From the NCBI GenBank assembly GCA_019843655.1, contig JACDQD010000004.1, forward strand, positions 6,882,001 to 6,946,000: a DNA stretch of 64,000 bases, read 5' to 3'. Numbering within the stretch: position 1 is the first letter of the stretch; each line of letters begins with the position of its first letter. This DNA comes from Lethocerus indicus (lineage: Eukaryota; Arthropoda; Insecta; Hemiptera; Belostomatidae). The notes beneath the pieces were generated by a model. It had not been told where the DNA came from and did no database searches. It saw only the letters and a program-made list of their open reading frames with translations. A program made the position numbers and the translations under genes. Positions 40,877 through 53,856 of this stretch are shown here, in pieces.

Positions 40877-41035
40877 CTTGTCCTCGGATATGGGCTTAAG
40901 TGTGTTGTCGTCCGGGGAGAGTGGGCCGTGGAAGGGCCGTCCCGAGGACTCTTCAATGCGGAGTTGAATGCCGGCCAAAGCGGCGGCCTCCTCCTTGCTG
41001 CACGGCAGCTCGCCGCCAACCACCATTTGCAACAG
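40877..41035 (-). CDS. Internal exon of a FERM-like domain protein (start of F2 lobe)
   Basis: This is a 53-codon internal exon, phase 0 at both ends. Seen directly: the acceptor reads ttcttgtttcag before CTG TTG CAA, and the donor is GACAAG followed by gtactg. The frame is open throughout and rich in G/C at third positions, unlike the surrounding AT-rich DNA. Residues 1-30 contain LPCSKEEAAALAGIQLRI, which fits the opening of a FERM F2 lobe: a hydrophobic helix, Gly, Leu-Pro-Cys-Ser, then an acidic/Ala helix with LAxxQ. FERM domains usually tether proteins to membranes or receptor tails at the cell cortex. The exon ends in a more polar stretch (SPDDNTLKPISEDK), probably a loop leading into the insert coded by the next exon. 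The family assignment rests on motif resemblance only, and I could not decide which FERM protein this is. Coding status is much surer than function. Confidence 0.85.
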
Positions 41036-44000
41036 CTGAAACAAGAAGGAAAACCTGCTGTAATATTAATACCGATAATGCGGCGCCGATAGTAACTGCG
41101 GCGCGCGGTTATCTGGCAGCGCGTCAAAATAAACACAACGGTTAACCGCCGCAAAATACCTCAGCGCCCATTTAGTCCCTCCTGTCCTAATTACGCAAAT
41201 TCCGTACAAAATCTAGCATTGGTGGAGTGAATTTAATTCGTCGATAATTTCCCCGTTTCCATATTATTTATTATTTTACGATTGCGTGGACAAATAATAA
41301 GAAAAACAGCCACCCGATTTGATTCTTATAGTTTCACTATTCATTCGCTTGGAAAAAGAAATAAAATATCCCTTACTTTTATATTACACATTAAAAAAAA
41401 ATGTTCCTATGTGTGAACGAAGGCATCTCGGACCAACGTACAATATGTTCAAGTGGTACAATAAACGATTTAGTCCAAAAATGTAGATATTGTTAGTCCA
41501 TTCCTGTGTGTACCGTTATTCGAATACAAGTGTCTACAGTTTCCATTTTTTTACAAAACTATTAAACAGATAGTTCCCCTGCAATTATTAAATGTCAAAC
41601 TCGATAACGCAATAAAAAATCACCGGTACGGTTTATTCAAAATGTAATAATGTCCATTCGGGGCGTAAACAAAACTCTGTATAATGCAATTCACGCGAGG
41701 ATATCCCGTCCGAGAAAATGCAAAAAATATCTGTTGAATATTCATTGAAGGTTTCCCAAGCGGGTGGAGAGCGGAGCGGATCCGACGCTGTGGAATTTGA
41801 ATATTCTGCTGTACCTCTTGAAAACCCAAAATCCAGCAGCCGGTCGATAATCGCTGTATTTGTTTTAAATATGTTGTTAAAATAATGTCTAAGCGTAAAC
41901 AGTACTAGGAGAAAGCAGATGAAAAGAGTAGCATAACTATTTAACGTTGCGGTATTACGGTATTTAAATTATATTTTATAATATAATACAACGTATATGC
42001 GTGAGTATGTGTGTGTTACTGTTTGGGATAATTACTATTAATTATTGCACAAGGAGAATGTAGGTGACCCCAGTCTTGGACCGGGATTTTTCAAAATCAT
42101 TCTAGATAATTACACTCGAAAAGAAAGTTTCTCGTGATTATTGAAGCGTCGAGAATTTATTATCTGTATACCGAAAATATGTTAGGCGACATTATTTTCC
42201 AATTAGCGAAGAGTTTTCTTCAGTTACAATAAGGAGTTTAAACCAAAGGTTCATGGAAGGGAGAGCAGGTCCCTCCATTGTTAAAGGGCAATATTCTGCC
42301 TGTAATTACCCATTGAGTGAGGGAAAGGAGTTAAAATGAATTTTCACTGGGCCTCGTTTCCAACGAATTTTCACTCTCCTCCCTCGGCTTCACTGTTACC
42401 TGCAGTCAACTAACTATAGTTAAAATTGTTAACGTTCGCAGTTTATGGAAGGTTCGTTTCAAATTGTCGAGTAAATACGCGATACGTTAAAATACATCCA
42501 ACGAAGATGAACAGCATTTATGGTAGGATTTCGTTCCATTAATGGAACGTATAATGGTAATATCCCGAATATAAAGTAAAACATCGGTGTAAGTATCAAA
42601 TTTACATCCTGTATATAACACGTCCGATTGAAACACGAGAGGGACAAGGAGAGTTAAAACGTGTTGTTGGCAGTGTGCGGATGAGGGCAGCACGGTGAAA
42701 ACATTTTCTCCTTTGTCGACTGCACAAACACTGCAAATTCGGCACGGCCAGTTGGCTATTGAGTTGTATTTCATTATGGGATATAATGATAACGGCGCCT
42801 GCTGATCCGAGATAGCTCGGATTGCCAGCTCCGGCGGCAATAAAGTCATTTTATTGTCTCCGGTAATTGATTTTTCCCGGTTCTGTAATGGACGATCCGA
42901 CACGAAACACGGCCGTCATGAAACAAACGTACTGAGGAAGAACAATTTTAGAATGAACGAATTGCCCTCGATTGTCAAAACAGTAAATCATTGAGGAATT
43001 ACTGGATGACCGCTGTTGGAAAGTTTTCAAATTCAGTTCTGCATTAAGGAAAGCATCGGAAACGGTTTGTTTTTACAATTTTTGCAAGTGCTGCCGGTCC
43101 ATCACGACTGTAGCATTATTCACTGGAAGGTGTTCCAATTTGCAGCTGACATGAAAATAATGAATCCATTGCCTGGAGGAATGGAAACTCGCCATCCCAG
43201 CATCGCGGGACCATTCATCGATCAATTACTTCTTCCGATCCAGAACCTATTCTAGGATATGCGCCAATCGTAGTACTCGTCGGCGGCCATTTATCTGCAG
43301 TTTATAAGGCTGTTGAGACCAGAGAAGGAACAGAGTTCTTGATTATTCCGAATCTATTTCTGGACTGGCAATCAATTTCTCAATCATTATCCTTGACCTA
43401 CTCTCACAGTGTCCAGGAATCCTGCACTTAGCCGTACGGGCAGATCATATTACGCCCTAGTCGGTGGTTTCGGTAGGAATATTTTTATGGGGAGGATCGG
43501 TTCGATCATATGCGTTATATAACCGCCTGGTGATATGGGAATGTCCAGAAAATGAACGTGTTATCGGTCCGACCGATGGTTGAGCAATATGTAAAGTGCC
43601 GCGTGTTTGAAACATTACTCAAGCCCGGCTCAGCATAGTGCTGGCTCAGTTGGGTTCTAGAAGGAGAATACAGGCCGGATAATCAGGTGGTTTATACGTC
43701 TACACAGCTTCTTGACTACTTTACTATATAGAAAAGTAAACATTTATATAGTTAAAATAATCTGAAAAAATATGCTGGACATTAATGCAGATTTTATCGG
43801 GTTGGCATGAAACACAATCTGACTGAACAATTGGCAGCTAACTTTTAAATCCGAATGATCGGATCCTTTCATTTCCAATCTGAGAGAGATCAAATCGGCT
43901 AATTCGTGTTTGTTAGGGGGGAAGGGACAATGATCGGAGAGAAAGGTGGACGTCGCCAGAAGGGATAAACCTTGGTCGATTGAAGGTTCTCTCAGTTGAG

Positions 44001-44218
44001 AATGGAAGAGGGACTCTTTAACCTTTAGGGCTATTATAAGGGACTCGGGACGTAAAACAACAGCCTTCGGTCTATCGGCAGAGACCTTTCCGCTTCCCTT
44101 TAAATGGCCGGCCCCTAACGGGGGGTTTTCGCCTTCGGGTTAATGCACCGTTGTCGTCAATTTCCAGTGAAAGAACCATCAGGGTCTACGGAATTTATTG
44201 AAAGAAAATTGTGCTTAC
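41036..44218 (-). other. Intron of the FERM-like gene, about 3.2 kb (if the microexon is real)
   Basis: The sequence is AT-rich. A 138-codon minus-strand open frame (42487-42903) has no recognisable motif beyond a few clustered Cys and lacks splice or promoter support; frames this long are expected a few times by chance in a window of this size. Nothing else stands out. Confidence 0.5.
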
Positions 44219-44238
44219 CATCATAAATAACTTGTTTC
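44219..44238 (-). CDS. 20-base microexon of the FERM-like gene
   Basis: The exon is bounded by the acceptor attttaatgcag and the donor gtaagc. Entering with one base carried over from the previous exon, it reads xGA AAC AAG TTA TTT ATG ATG and ends in phase 0, directly before CTG TTG CAA of the 40877-41035 exon. The junction then codes NKLFMMLLQMVVGGELPCS. This supplies the hydrophobic helix (L-F-x-x-L-L-Q) expected just before the G-x-LPCS turn of a FERM F2 lobe, which is the main support for the call. One of the other two frames has a stop. The acceptor has only a modest pyrimidine tract. Twenty bases is very short, so chance remains possible. Confidence 0.45.
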
Positions 44239-47200
44239 CTGCATTAAAATTAATTTTTTACTTTGAGAAACGATCCAAAAAAACATTAATTTTGGTAATG
44301 TGATCAAACTAATTTCAAAAGCTAACAGATCCCCTCTGGTTTGATAAGGGATTAAAATAAACGGCATTCATACTTTTGAAATATTCAAGGAACAGTTTAT
44401 ACTGTCATCACGGTTAAGCTGTTGGCCAATATAATCATTTGAGGCCGGCGATACTGATAGAGCCGTTAGTGAAATATAATTGTATAGGCGGCGGGTGAAC
44501 CGATGGCAATACATAGAAGCCAGCGGAGTTTGAATAAATTAAGCGAGAAGTTTCGAACAGCCAGCGATGATGTATACTGCAGTGTTCAAGATAGTGTCAG
44601 CGCTAATAATTGAGACACCGACGAGTGTTGGAAGAAAAAAATAAATAAAAAGAACGGGCTACGAAATTATCGACTGTTTTCTCTAATGACGTTGATCGAG
44701 ATTGGGCCTGGTTTCTTCTGGACTCGAGATTATCAGATGGTTATAAAACAAAAATGGCTGCAACGTGTAATTTGTTGATGTAGAAGTATAATTAGTATTT
44801 TTATTTCTTTTCGCGGTCCATTATCCAGGTTCAATATCTCGGACGATGTACGAAGTCCCGTTTGGGGCGTGTTGATTTTGCCGATACGATCGTCAACATT
44901 TGTAAAGAACGGACGCAGGGTAGCCGATCAATTTTTGATTCTCGATATTGTTCTCGGCAATTATCTTGAACTCAGAAGGCCGGAGCGGTTAAATTATTCG
45001 GAACATTGTCCTTGGCACTGATAACTGATATTTAGTACAATTATATATCGTACGTATATGTAATATAATGCATTTTAATACTAACCATTCAGGTACGTTC
45101 ATAAACCAGTCCGCTTAAAAAGAGAAATACATTTTTCCTAAAACCGTTATTTTTAACTTTTTTCACTAAATATACAGAGTTTAACACCATTAATTTTTTC
45201 ATTGAAATGAATAATTTAATTCCTAAAAAATACACTTCTTGGAATTTTTATAGACTATAAATGTTAATACCGTAATTTTCTCATAACAGATTTGGATTAT
45301 AAGCTATATTTTTATCGAATTTAGCAAATTGTTTGTAAATTTCTGAGATGCGAATAACGAAAGTGCCGGTGTGAAAAATTATGAAACAGCTTACATCGTG
45401 CTATTTTACCTCGGTATTGGACTACCCAAAATATTGACTCAATCAATAATTAATGTTCAACGCAGCGTCCAGTAATACGTGACGCAAATAACAATAGCAA
45501 GTTAATAGCGGAGGAAATATTACAGAATGGTGGACAAGGGCCCTATTTTTGAGGTGGGCTGGACGCGGTTTACTTCTCCGGGATTCATCGAACAGACTTT
45601 TCCCAACGTACCTACCGATCGTCCGCTTTTGTCCGACTTATTTCAGCGCCATTGTCCGAGGCTTAGGAACGGTGGCCGGGGGTGGGGAGAATTTTCAAAT
45701 TAAAATCCCCTCAGAGCTCACCCTTCAACGAGCCGCACACATCGAGGCAACACGGGGAAAATAACTTCGGGAGCGGAGAGTCGACGGGGACCTGGGCTCA
45801 CGCCAATTTACGCCGAAATTATTGCCATAGGCGGCGCTCAACCGCAATAAAGGCAGTTAAAGAGTATTCGACCTGAAATTTAATCCAGATTAACTGATAA
45901 CCCGGAGTGGAAACACGATCTGTGAATTATCTAAACTCTAAACTGCAAAATTACGAGTCTCCGACAATTTATTGAATACGTTGATTGCTTTAAAGTTAGT
46001 CCAAGTCATTTTTAAAACTCATATTTCATTATATTTTCACTGATATACAATTATACTCTATTTCTATACGGAACTGTTCCAAGTTCCGTTCGGAACTCCT
46101 CAAATTGCCGTCTTAAATTTTATACGCATTTTTACATCCATTGCAAGGAATATTTGCACAATCCAATTTTATTCGCACAGGGCTTTTACAGGGGAGCCGG
46201 GGAACCGCACGGCCGGAACCAATAAAATGTCACATCAAAAACACCCCTTCTCCCTTCGGTGAGAACGCCCACCGGACCCAACCCCGTCCAACGTTCCATT
46301 AACAGCCCAGAATAACTGGGCCGCCTTATTTCCTTACTCTTTATCACTAAGTTTACTGCCTCGGGTCAGATATAATGCGCGACACTGAAATGACCGACGA
46401 GGACGCCGCCGCTCGTTAAACTATAAGAGGAGACGTGAAAACGGCAATAAAACATTACATGTACAACTCCCTAAATTCCTGAATGCACGCATTCAAAGCG
46501 AGTTATATTTGGAGGTTTCCCGCCGCATTCCAAACTGAACGTGCATATTGCACACCTTCATTGAACGCGTGAGTTATTTTAACCCGAATGTGAAGGACGA
46601 ATAGCGAGGTAATTACGATGCAAGTACACCTTTTAATATCTACCAAAATTGATTATAATTGTTTCCATATTTGTTGCTTATTGATGCGTTTAATTGTGTT
46701 TTATTTAATATGTGATTATGTGTTGAACCGTTAAAGTATTTATCCCTCGAAATTAATAATTTTCTGGAACTTCTTAGTAACAGATTTCAATATCTCTCGT
46801 AACACTGTTCGTTATTCGAGTCCTCCAATTAAAATTCTCAACACAAGGGGGGCGAGATAACCGGGAAATGAGGTTATTAAACGAGAATACAGAAGTAGCG
46901 GACCAAATTTTCCTTCAGAAGTAAATTTAACAAATAATATATTATTGTCTGGAAGAACCCTCATTCATTACCCGTAATTTCTATTTACAAGAAATTGGTT
47001 TATCGAGAGTTCATAATATCTTCAGGATTCGAATGTGCAATCAGTCTGTACATTGCGTACGTCTGTATATTGCAGACGGATGAAAATGTTGGTAAAGACA
47101 TTTAACATAATTTCTTAATTTAACAATTAACACTTTTAGGCGGATTACAAGAATAATAGTTTTTGTCTTAGATAGAGGAAAAGAGTTGCGAGAGCCAACG

Positions 47201-50200
47201 AAACAAGGAAAAGCGGACAGAAAAAACTGCATATACAAACGATAGTGACCAAACGTAATGAAAGGCAAGAGGTTTTTCCGTCGTTTAATATTCGTGCAAA
47301 CGATACTGTGGAAGAGAGTCGGGGACAACAATGGGGCCACGTGGGCGCCGTATAGTGCGTGCCCGGGGGCCACTAGTTCATCAGCCGGAGTCGGTCAAAC
47401 GGGTTTCCCTCTCAGACGACACTTCCTCCTTCTGCCCGGTTCCAATCTTGCCCGAGGACGGGGGCCATTGTTCCTGACCGCGCTCCTTACCCACGGACCC
47501 CCACGTCTCTCGCTTTACACCGGATCTTTCAGCACGCAGCAGATTTCCGACCAATCTCACTCTCTGGCGCGAATTTCCGGCAGGCGGAGAACCAGAGCGA
47601 AACGCCCCGATCACAAATCAGGTAATAGGTCTGTATTTCCCGGAAGTACTTTTCTCCGGCCGCCATGTCGCATCCGACATTATACACAATGTATGCATAC
47701 GTTTGACATTATGTGAAAAATCGGATAAATGTTCATACAATTTGAGGCCGGTAATGCATTTCTAAAATGGATCCTTAGCTAACAGAATTTTCCTCAACCC
47801 TTCCTAGCTTTCCAATTGATGCATAACTGTAACTAGCATTAGACCTATTAAACCAAATAACAATAACTTGGCATTGCCATATATTTTGTATTCCGCTTTG
47901 AATACCGGCAGAAATTTCTGGATATTCCGTAGAATGTTTTTTAAAAATCTTAATACGTACTTAATTGGAGGGATTAGTCCCTAACGAAAGCTCATAAAAT
48001 CTAGTCTTTATACCAATTAAATATAGAAAGCATAATTTCTTTTTCGATGCAATATAACAAAATCTGAAGAATGCAAAAGCTATTCCGATGCAAGTCTGAA
48101 ATGCTATTACCATTTTAGAGTTGAGTTTCCAGAAATACCGGATTTTGAATTAAAATACATCCGTATTAATAATAAACGATGTGGGATGATATTGATAACT
48201 AAACAAATCGTAAAATAGTGTTTTTTAGGTGCATTTTAACGGTTAAAAACACATTTCTAAATTATCGCGATCGTGACAAATGCTAGAAAACAAGTTGATG
48301 CGGTGCCAAAATAATGTGAACATGAGAAATACTGTTTTGAGAACAATGAATTTAAACAAAGCGTGCAAGTAGCAGCCGGCGGGGGGACCGTGAAGGTTAA
48401 CTGTAGATTTATTGCGATGCTTTGTCGGTATCGTTTAATTAAGCCCCGCGTGGAGTCGTCACCTTCGTCCGCCGAGAGCCACGAGAGCTGTTTCACTTCG
48501 GTAAGCCAAATTTCTAACGTGCGATGAAACTAATTTCTCTCGGTTCGCTCTATAAGCCAATAGTCTACAGCCAAATAGATCTCATTTAACAAAGTGACTA
48601 GCCGAACGGGTGTTCTAACTGAGGTAGCCGGATCTAAATATATCCATAGACAGCGCTCACTTCTTGGGCTAAATCATGGATTTAAATAACTCCAATCTCT
48701 CGGTAATAGTATTCCATCCCACTCTGTTTGTGTCAGATATATATACATTTCAACGCAAACAATAGTACAATCGCTATTTAGTAATAGTAAAGTGACACTA
48801 TTCACTAACTGTAAAATGATATTTTATGTATTTTTATGTTTTACTTTACGGACATTTGGAATGTGAAAAATGTAAGGAAGAGATACCGAATTGCCTCCCT
48901 CCGCACAGAATTAAATTACGGTCGCAGGTTGGCCGGGTTTTTTAAAAAATCGACAGCCCCCATTTAGTGCTGCTTAAGTGCCCTCTGTAATATGATTTGT
49001 CTTGAGTGCTTTCGGGAAACTAATATCGGGTGAAAAACGGGATAATGAATTTACATATTCCCTCTTCGGATATTGCCACTTGTTTTCATGCTTTCTTTGT
49101 TTCTTTCTTTTAATACCGGCAATTTTAGCACATTCAGTTGAATGGATTCAAAGTTTCAATGCATCATTAAACAGTCCACTATATCTTCCAGTTCCTAAAT
49201 AGAGCTGGTTTTGTACAAATAACATTTATTTTATCATATTGTTCGTAAACCTAAATTACCTTACGTTCCCCTTTAACAAGTTTTTAATGCTTCTGTGGGC
49301 TCTTTATCTGTTCAAATTTGTGCTTATTTAAAAAGTATTAATGACGCGTACATTTTTTCATTTGCCTTCATTTTCTTCTAAGGGTAATTTCATAAACGCG
49401 CAACCTTAAATATACTCGTCCCACGGAAGTTCAGTGTTCGCGAGAGGGGAATATGATTTAAGCAAGTTAGTTCGGTGCCTGACTTCAACACTCTGTCTAG
49501 CCACTTAGACTCCCAGAACAAAGTTATTATAATCTGTGGATGATATGCCTTGGGAATATCACAAGAAGATTATGCCACTCGTAAGACAGGCGAGAATAAC
49601 TTCCTGGATCCGTTAATTAAATTATTGGCATAACAGCCTCGGGTAATTATTCCGTAAAAATATGTAAGTAAAAGATGTTGATTTGAGTATTTTTAAATTA
49701 GCAGTATCCTTTCAACGAAATAATCAACCTGGTTTTGTGACAGACAGAACACATGGCAGGATTGTATGTCCGGTCTGATTCATTTGAATATTAAAAAATT
49801 TCAATTATAAATTTATAGAAATAAGAAATACCCGGGTAAATTATCACTATGTTTTTGTACAAAACATATTTTGAACTGTACTCGTTATTTGTGTGTAATA
49901 TTTTTTTACATATTGATTGAGTTGATATGTCCTAACAATTCGATTAATCTAGGATTTATTAATCTATTTAAATACATGGTAGTAATCACTGTTACACACA
50001 TTTACCATCTTTATTATTAATAATTTAATTCTCGCACGCCATTAATAGATGGCTTTATCATTTCGAAACTGTACGCCTTTAAGTAAAACTAGTCCTATAA
50101 AAATCCTTTAAGTTTCTATAAGGTCCTGGTTTTAGCCCTCTCTCGCTGGAAAGACATTTCTTGTATTTGCCTATGAAAAGAATCATCAGTATCGGTGACG

Positions 50201-50578
50201 GGTTAATTTGGCGCCCGGGTCTCAAGGATTTATCGGTTTCGACATTTGCACAGAGGGCGATATGGAAACGGTGCGTCGAACAGTGTATGGTCGGTCGCAC
50301 ATTTGGCGACGCTCCCGTGCCCCGTTTAGCCGGCCGAAGGGGCGGGAAAAGGCGAATTTTTTCCGGCCCGTGTAATTCATAACGGGCTTAGCGGGGGCCC
50401 TCAAGTGGGGCGCCCAAAGGGAGATCGGCGACACAGAGGTTGGGGCCGAGGGAAGAGGTGGAGGAGCGCAGCTTTGATCGGTCGTGTGCAGTCGGCCCTC
50501 GCCCCGCCCGCCCCGCATTGTTCCGACACGATGGACCCCGATTCGAATTAAGCTGCTCCACTTAGCCCTCCTACTTAC
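44239..50578 (-). other. Intron of the FERM-like gene, about 6.3 kb (if both flanking exons are real)
   Basis: Mostly AT-rich. One GC-rich patch (about 47330-47650) is open in a plus-strand frame (47258-47716) and a minus-strand frame, but neither product is recognisable. Another GC-rich patch lies next to the 50579-50630 exon (about 50380-50578). The rest shows no gene. Confidence 0.4.
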
Positions 50579-50630
50579 CACACGCCTGCAGAGCGAGGGT
50601 GGACTTCACGGTTCGTGGAACCGAGGAACC
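50579..50630 (-). CDS. Candidate 52-base upstream exon of the FERM-like gene
   Basis: The donor is excellent: GGCGTGTG followed by gtaagtag. The proposed acceptor is cggtggaacag before GGTTCC, and it has a weak pyrimidine tract some 15 bases upstream. Read from GGT, the exon codes GSSVPRTVKSTLALQAC plus one leftover G. That base joins GA of the 44219-44238 microexon to make a Gly codon, so the frame continues through four exons for exactly 180 codons. The frame that would end in phase 0 contains a stop. The peptide could be the last strand of the F1 lobe or the F1-F2 linker, but this is not recognisable from motifs. The frame is also open upstream of the proposed acceptor for a short distance, so the 5' boundary is uncertain. 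Confidence 0.35.
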
Positions 50631-52593
50631 CTGTTCCACCGAGTTTTTTAAATAAAATGCGAAAATAAAAGATTTGTCATTTGTCATTCCAAAGGCAATA
50701 ATCCTATTCCACTTTATTTGGCCGCGGAGCTAGTGGTTCCACCTCTTGCTTCAACAGAATGATAGAGTCCGCAAACTTAGGCTTAGTTCGTTCCCTTTTA
50801 TATGGTTAAAAACTACCTTTATTCTAAATGTATACAGCCTATAGTTAAATGACGAGGACAGCGAATAGTGTGGTCGATAATAGTGTAACCGGTTAGGGAC
50901 GCTTGTAAAAGGATTGATTAAGGCGAAAGAAAATGGGAAGATAGAGAAACTGCATGTTGGCCTCCTGTGTTTCCTAGTAACAGGCCACGAAATGGAAAGA
51001 ACGAAAACGCCTGCAGCCACTCTATGATGGAGGAAGACCAGACCTCGCTCACAACGTAGGTGTCACCCTGAGACGCTCCTACGGCACAAGTTTTCAGCGC
51101 TCATGCAATTCGCAGAATTAGTTTTTCCCCAGCCATCCACTATCCGGGGGACGAGTGAATTAAAGTTTTCCTCCTTCGAGGATTTTTCCACTGCCAATTG
51201 ACAACGCGAACGCCTCCGCGAATATTCAGGCCTCCTTGTACTCCGGCAAGGAACAACAGTGAGAATAAGCCTGCAACGAAGTGGAAATAAATTGGTTCAA
51301 ACCCGTTTTTTAATTAACTAGATGCCAGGTAGAATAAGAGCAATGCTGATAGAAAATAGAACTAGACTAGAAGGAATTGTTTAAAAAAGAAGAAGGGACT
51401 GCCCTACCATTGGACCACATCTGATTAGATGAATAAGTTTAGATTATGACTAAAACAATGTCTCATAAGTAACAACACTATCCTTTAATTCCGTGTTCTG
51501 TAAATTCAATAGTCAATATGATTCCACAATTTAATGAATGACGGCCAGAGAATCAATTGTATCAGGTCACGTAACCAAACATCGGAGCTGAAACATCATA
51601 TGGCCCGCGGCGGGTCGGATAACGAGTTGAATTAACTGCGATTAACGTAATTAGAAGGGCTCGGTGCATTTTCAACCCGCCCCAATGAATAGAAAGGCCG
51701 TGTCTTGTTTTAATCAGTTCGGTAATGAATCAATTTCATCAATTGACTAATGAAGCCGATATTGCCAATGCACTCTCCTAGGAATACCGTAAATTTACCT
51801 ACTTTTGGCTAATAAGAAGTAGTTTGAATAAATAATGGTTAAATTGAGATGTCGGTGCTATGTTGTTCCAGTTTTAGTTGTTAGTCCTCTGAGCGTTGTG
51901 TGTCTTTGATTACCGTTAGGGCTAAACATTATTATAATTTGAAACGTTATTCGAAATATCGGGTTAATAAGGGAGTGCAATTACAAGAAAATGAGGCGTG
52001 AAACTAAAATTGAAGCGTGGGTGTTAATCGCCCGAGTTAGAAAGTAGTTTTGCACTTCGAACTAATCTTTAAACATTATTTATGCCATTAAATGTATATC
52101 GCTTTCTAAATTTCGAAGCAAGTGATTATAATTGGGTTTTACAAACATGATTTTTATTAAATGCTTTTCATAGATTTTTGTGGAAGGACGGAGGATATAT
52201 TGCAGACCTTCCAAATTAGCCCGAAGTGGCTAACGCACTGCTCAACCAGACAAAAAGTACGGTCATATGTTTTACTTCTTATCCGAAATTTCCCGAGGAA
52301 ACATTCAGTTTTTTCAGTGTATTTTATCAGTAGCAGAATAAAGAAAGCATTTTGGGACAAATCGAGTGGCCGTTCAAGAGAACAGCAATGTTCAGTAAAT
52401 CAGCAGTGTAGTCTCAAGTTGGACAGTTTCGACATCTTCAGCAGTTTCCCCGTAGCAACCCGCCGCACTGGCTTTATTATTGACTGCGGTAACAATAATT
52501 ATTTCAACTGAAACAGAAATGATGCGAAGGAAACGTTCAAATTGTAAGTTGTGAGGCGGTGGTGATGGCGGGGCTGGGGGTTACTATTTATTG

Positions 52594-52651
52594 CCGATGT
52601 CAGATACCAATAGGATTGTTGGTCCAACAATGGTCGGTATCTGAATTTCGG
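52594..52651. repeat. 58-base imperfect hairpin
   Basis: Paired blocks from outside in: CCGA/TCGG, CAGATACC/GGTATCTG, then ATTGTTGG/CCAACAAT around a single T. The blocks are separated by small asymmetric internal loops. The very short terminal loop argues against a microRNA precursor; it may be the remains of a small foldback element. Confidence 0.8.
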
Positions 52652-53834
52652 AGGGTGGCGCAAGCTTAGCGGGGTTTACCCAGTGCCGGACTCCTAGACA
52701 AGTTTCTTAGACTTGGAAGTTTGTATTTGTGGGGGGGGGGGCTGGTTTGGTACTTACACAATGAACCTAAGATAGGGTGGTCCACAGGCTGTAACAGGCT
52801 AAGACTTAAGGTTAACTGACTTGGATCAGGTTGAAATTAAACGAAGAATTTACCGCCCTTAGTTTTCACCAGGATTTTTGCATATCAGTTCGTGTGTGTC
52901 CTGCGTTTCTATCGCTCTAATTGTTAGGCGCTCCCAATAAAAATATTCTCATACCTATTTAAATTTATTATAAATTTGTAATTTGTAAGGAATAGGACAC
53001 AGCGCACCTTTATAAGATAGGTTGTTGTCAATTACCTCACAAACCTCGCTCAGACATTAGCAATTGTCCACCTGTACGTTCCACCAGTCGGATATTAATA
53101 TCCGGCGGGGTAAGAGAGAAAAAAAAGAAACTGGATAAAAAACTGGGACAAATGTCTGCGCAATATAATAAGGCGCTCTGCGATTATAATATTAGTGGCT
53201 AGACCACTCGAATCTTGGCGTATTTGCATAGGCCCGATGATAAGGTATTATAACTGCATTCGAACTAGTTCAGACCTAACCGAACGAGGCCGCAGAATTA
53301 TTAATTCCGTGCCCGCGTCCGCTAACCGGGAACGCAATTTGCCTAATGGGCCGGTGTGAGATCCCGCGTGCAATTACACCGCTAATAATACTGTTTATTT
53401 GAAAGGCCAACTGTTCGGCTTTTAGGGTTTCACAATCGTAGAAGAATGTCGGTCGGAAATGAGCTATGGAGACTACTGCTAACTACTGGCAGTGTCAATT
53501 AAACAACAATTAACATCTCAGAAATAACGTTAAGGTTCGTGGGTGCGCAATCTTGAAAATTTCTGAGAGAAAAGGCACTCCCCTCTGAACAGATTTCCGA
53601 AAAGTATGCAATAGTATAAAATTAAAAAATTCCAGTTTTATGGTCTTAAAAACAATTAATATCCTCAATACATTATTTGGAAGTCAGAACCTAATAGTTG
53701 TGACCATTTGTGTGATCAAATATATATTTGACCGATAATCCGACAAAGACTTAATCGGTCACTCGCCATTTTCATATAATTGCATGTATATTCTTATATA
53801 CTGTTGTGTATACTGTTATAGCCTTCGGTGTTCC

Positions 53835-53856
53835 AACTGTAGATTAACTGTAGATT
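53835..53856. repeat. 11-bp tandem duplication
   Basis: Two exact head-to-tail copies of AACTGTAGATT. Confidence 0.9.

Noticed and set aside
42487..42903. 138-codon minus-strand frame with CxxCxxC
   Set aside because: It lies inside an intron of the FERM-like gene. The Cys spacing fits no zinc-binding family I know, and the length is within chance.
51011..51067. Stop-free minus stretch reading GDTYVVSEVWSSS
   Set aside because: It has an acceptor-like ctcag, but no GT donor after the protein-like part. The internal gtgagc would leave a 15-base exon. Probably chance.
52758..52788. 31-base minus exon candidate reading PVDHPILGSL
   Set aside because: Its phase does not fit the next exon at 50630 unless a different acceptor is used, and no other support exists.
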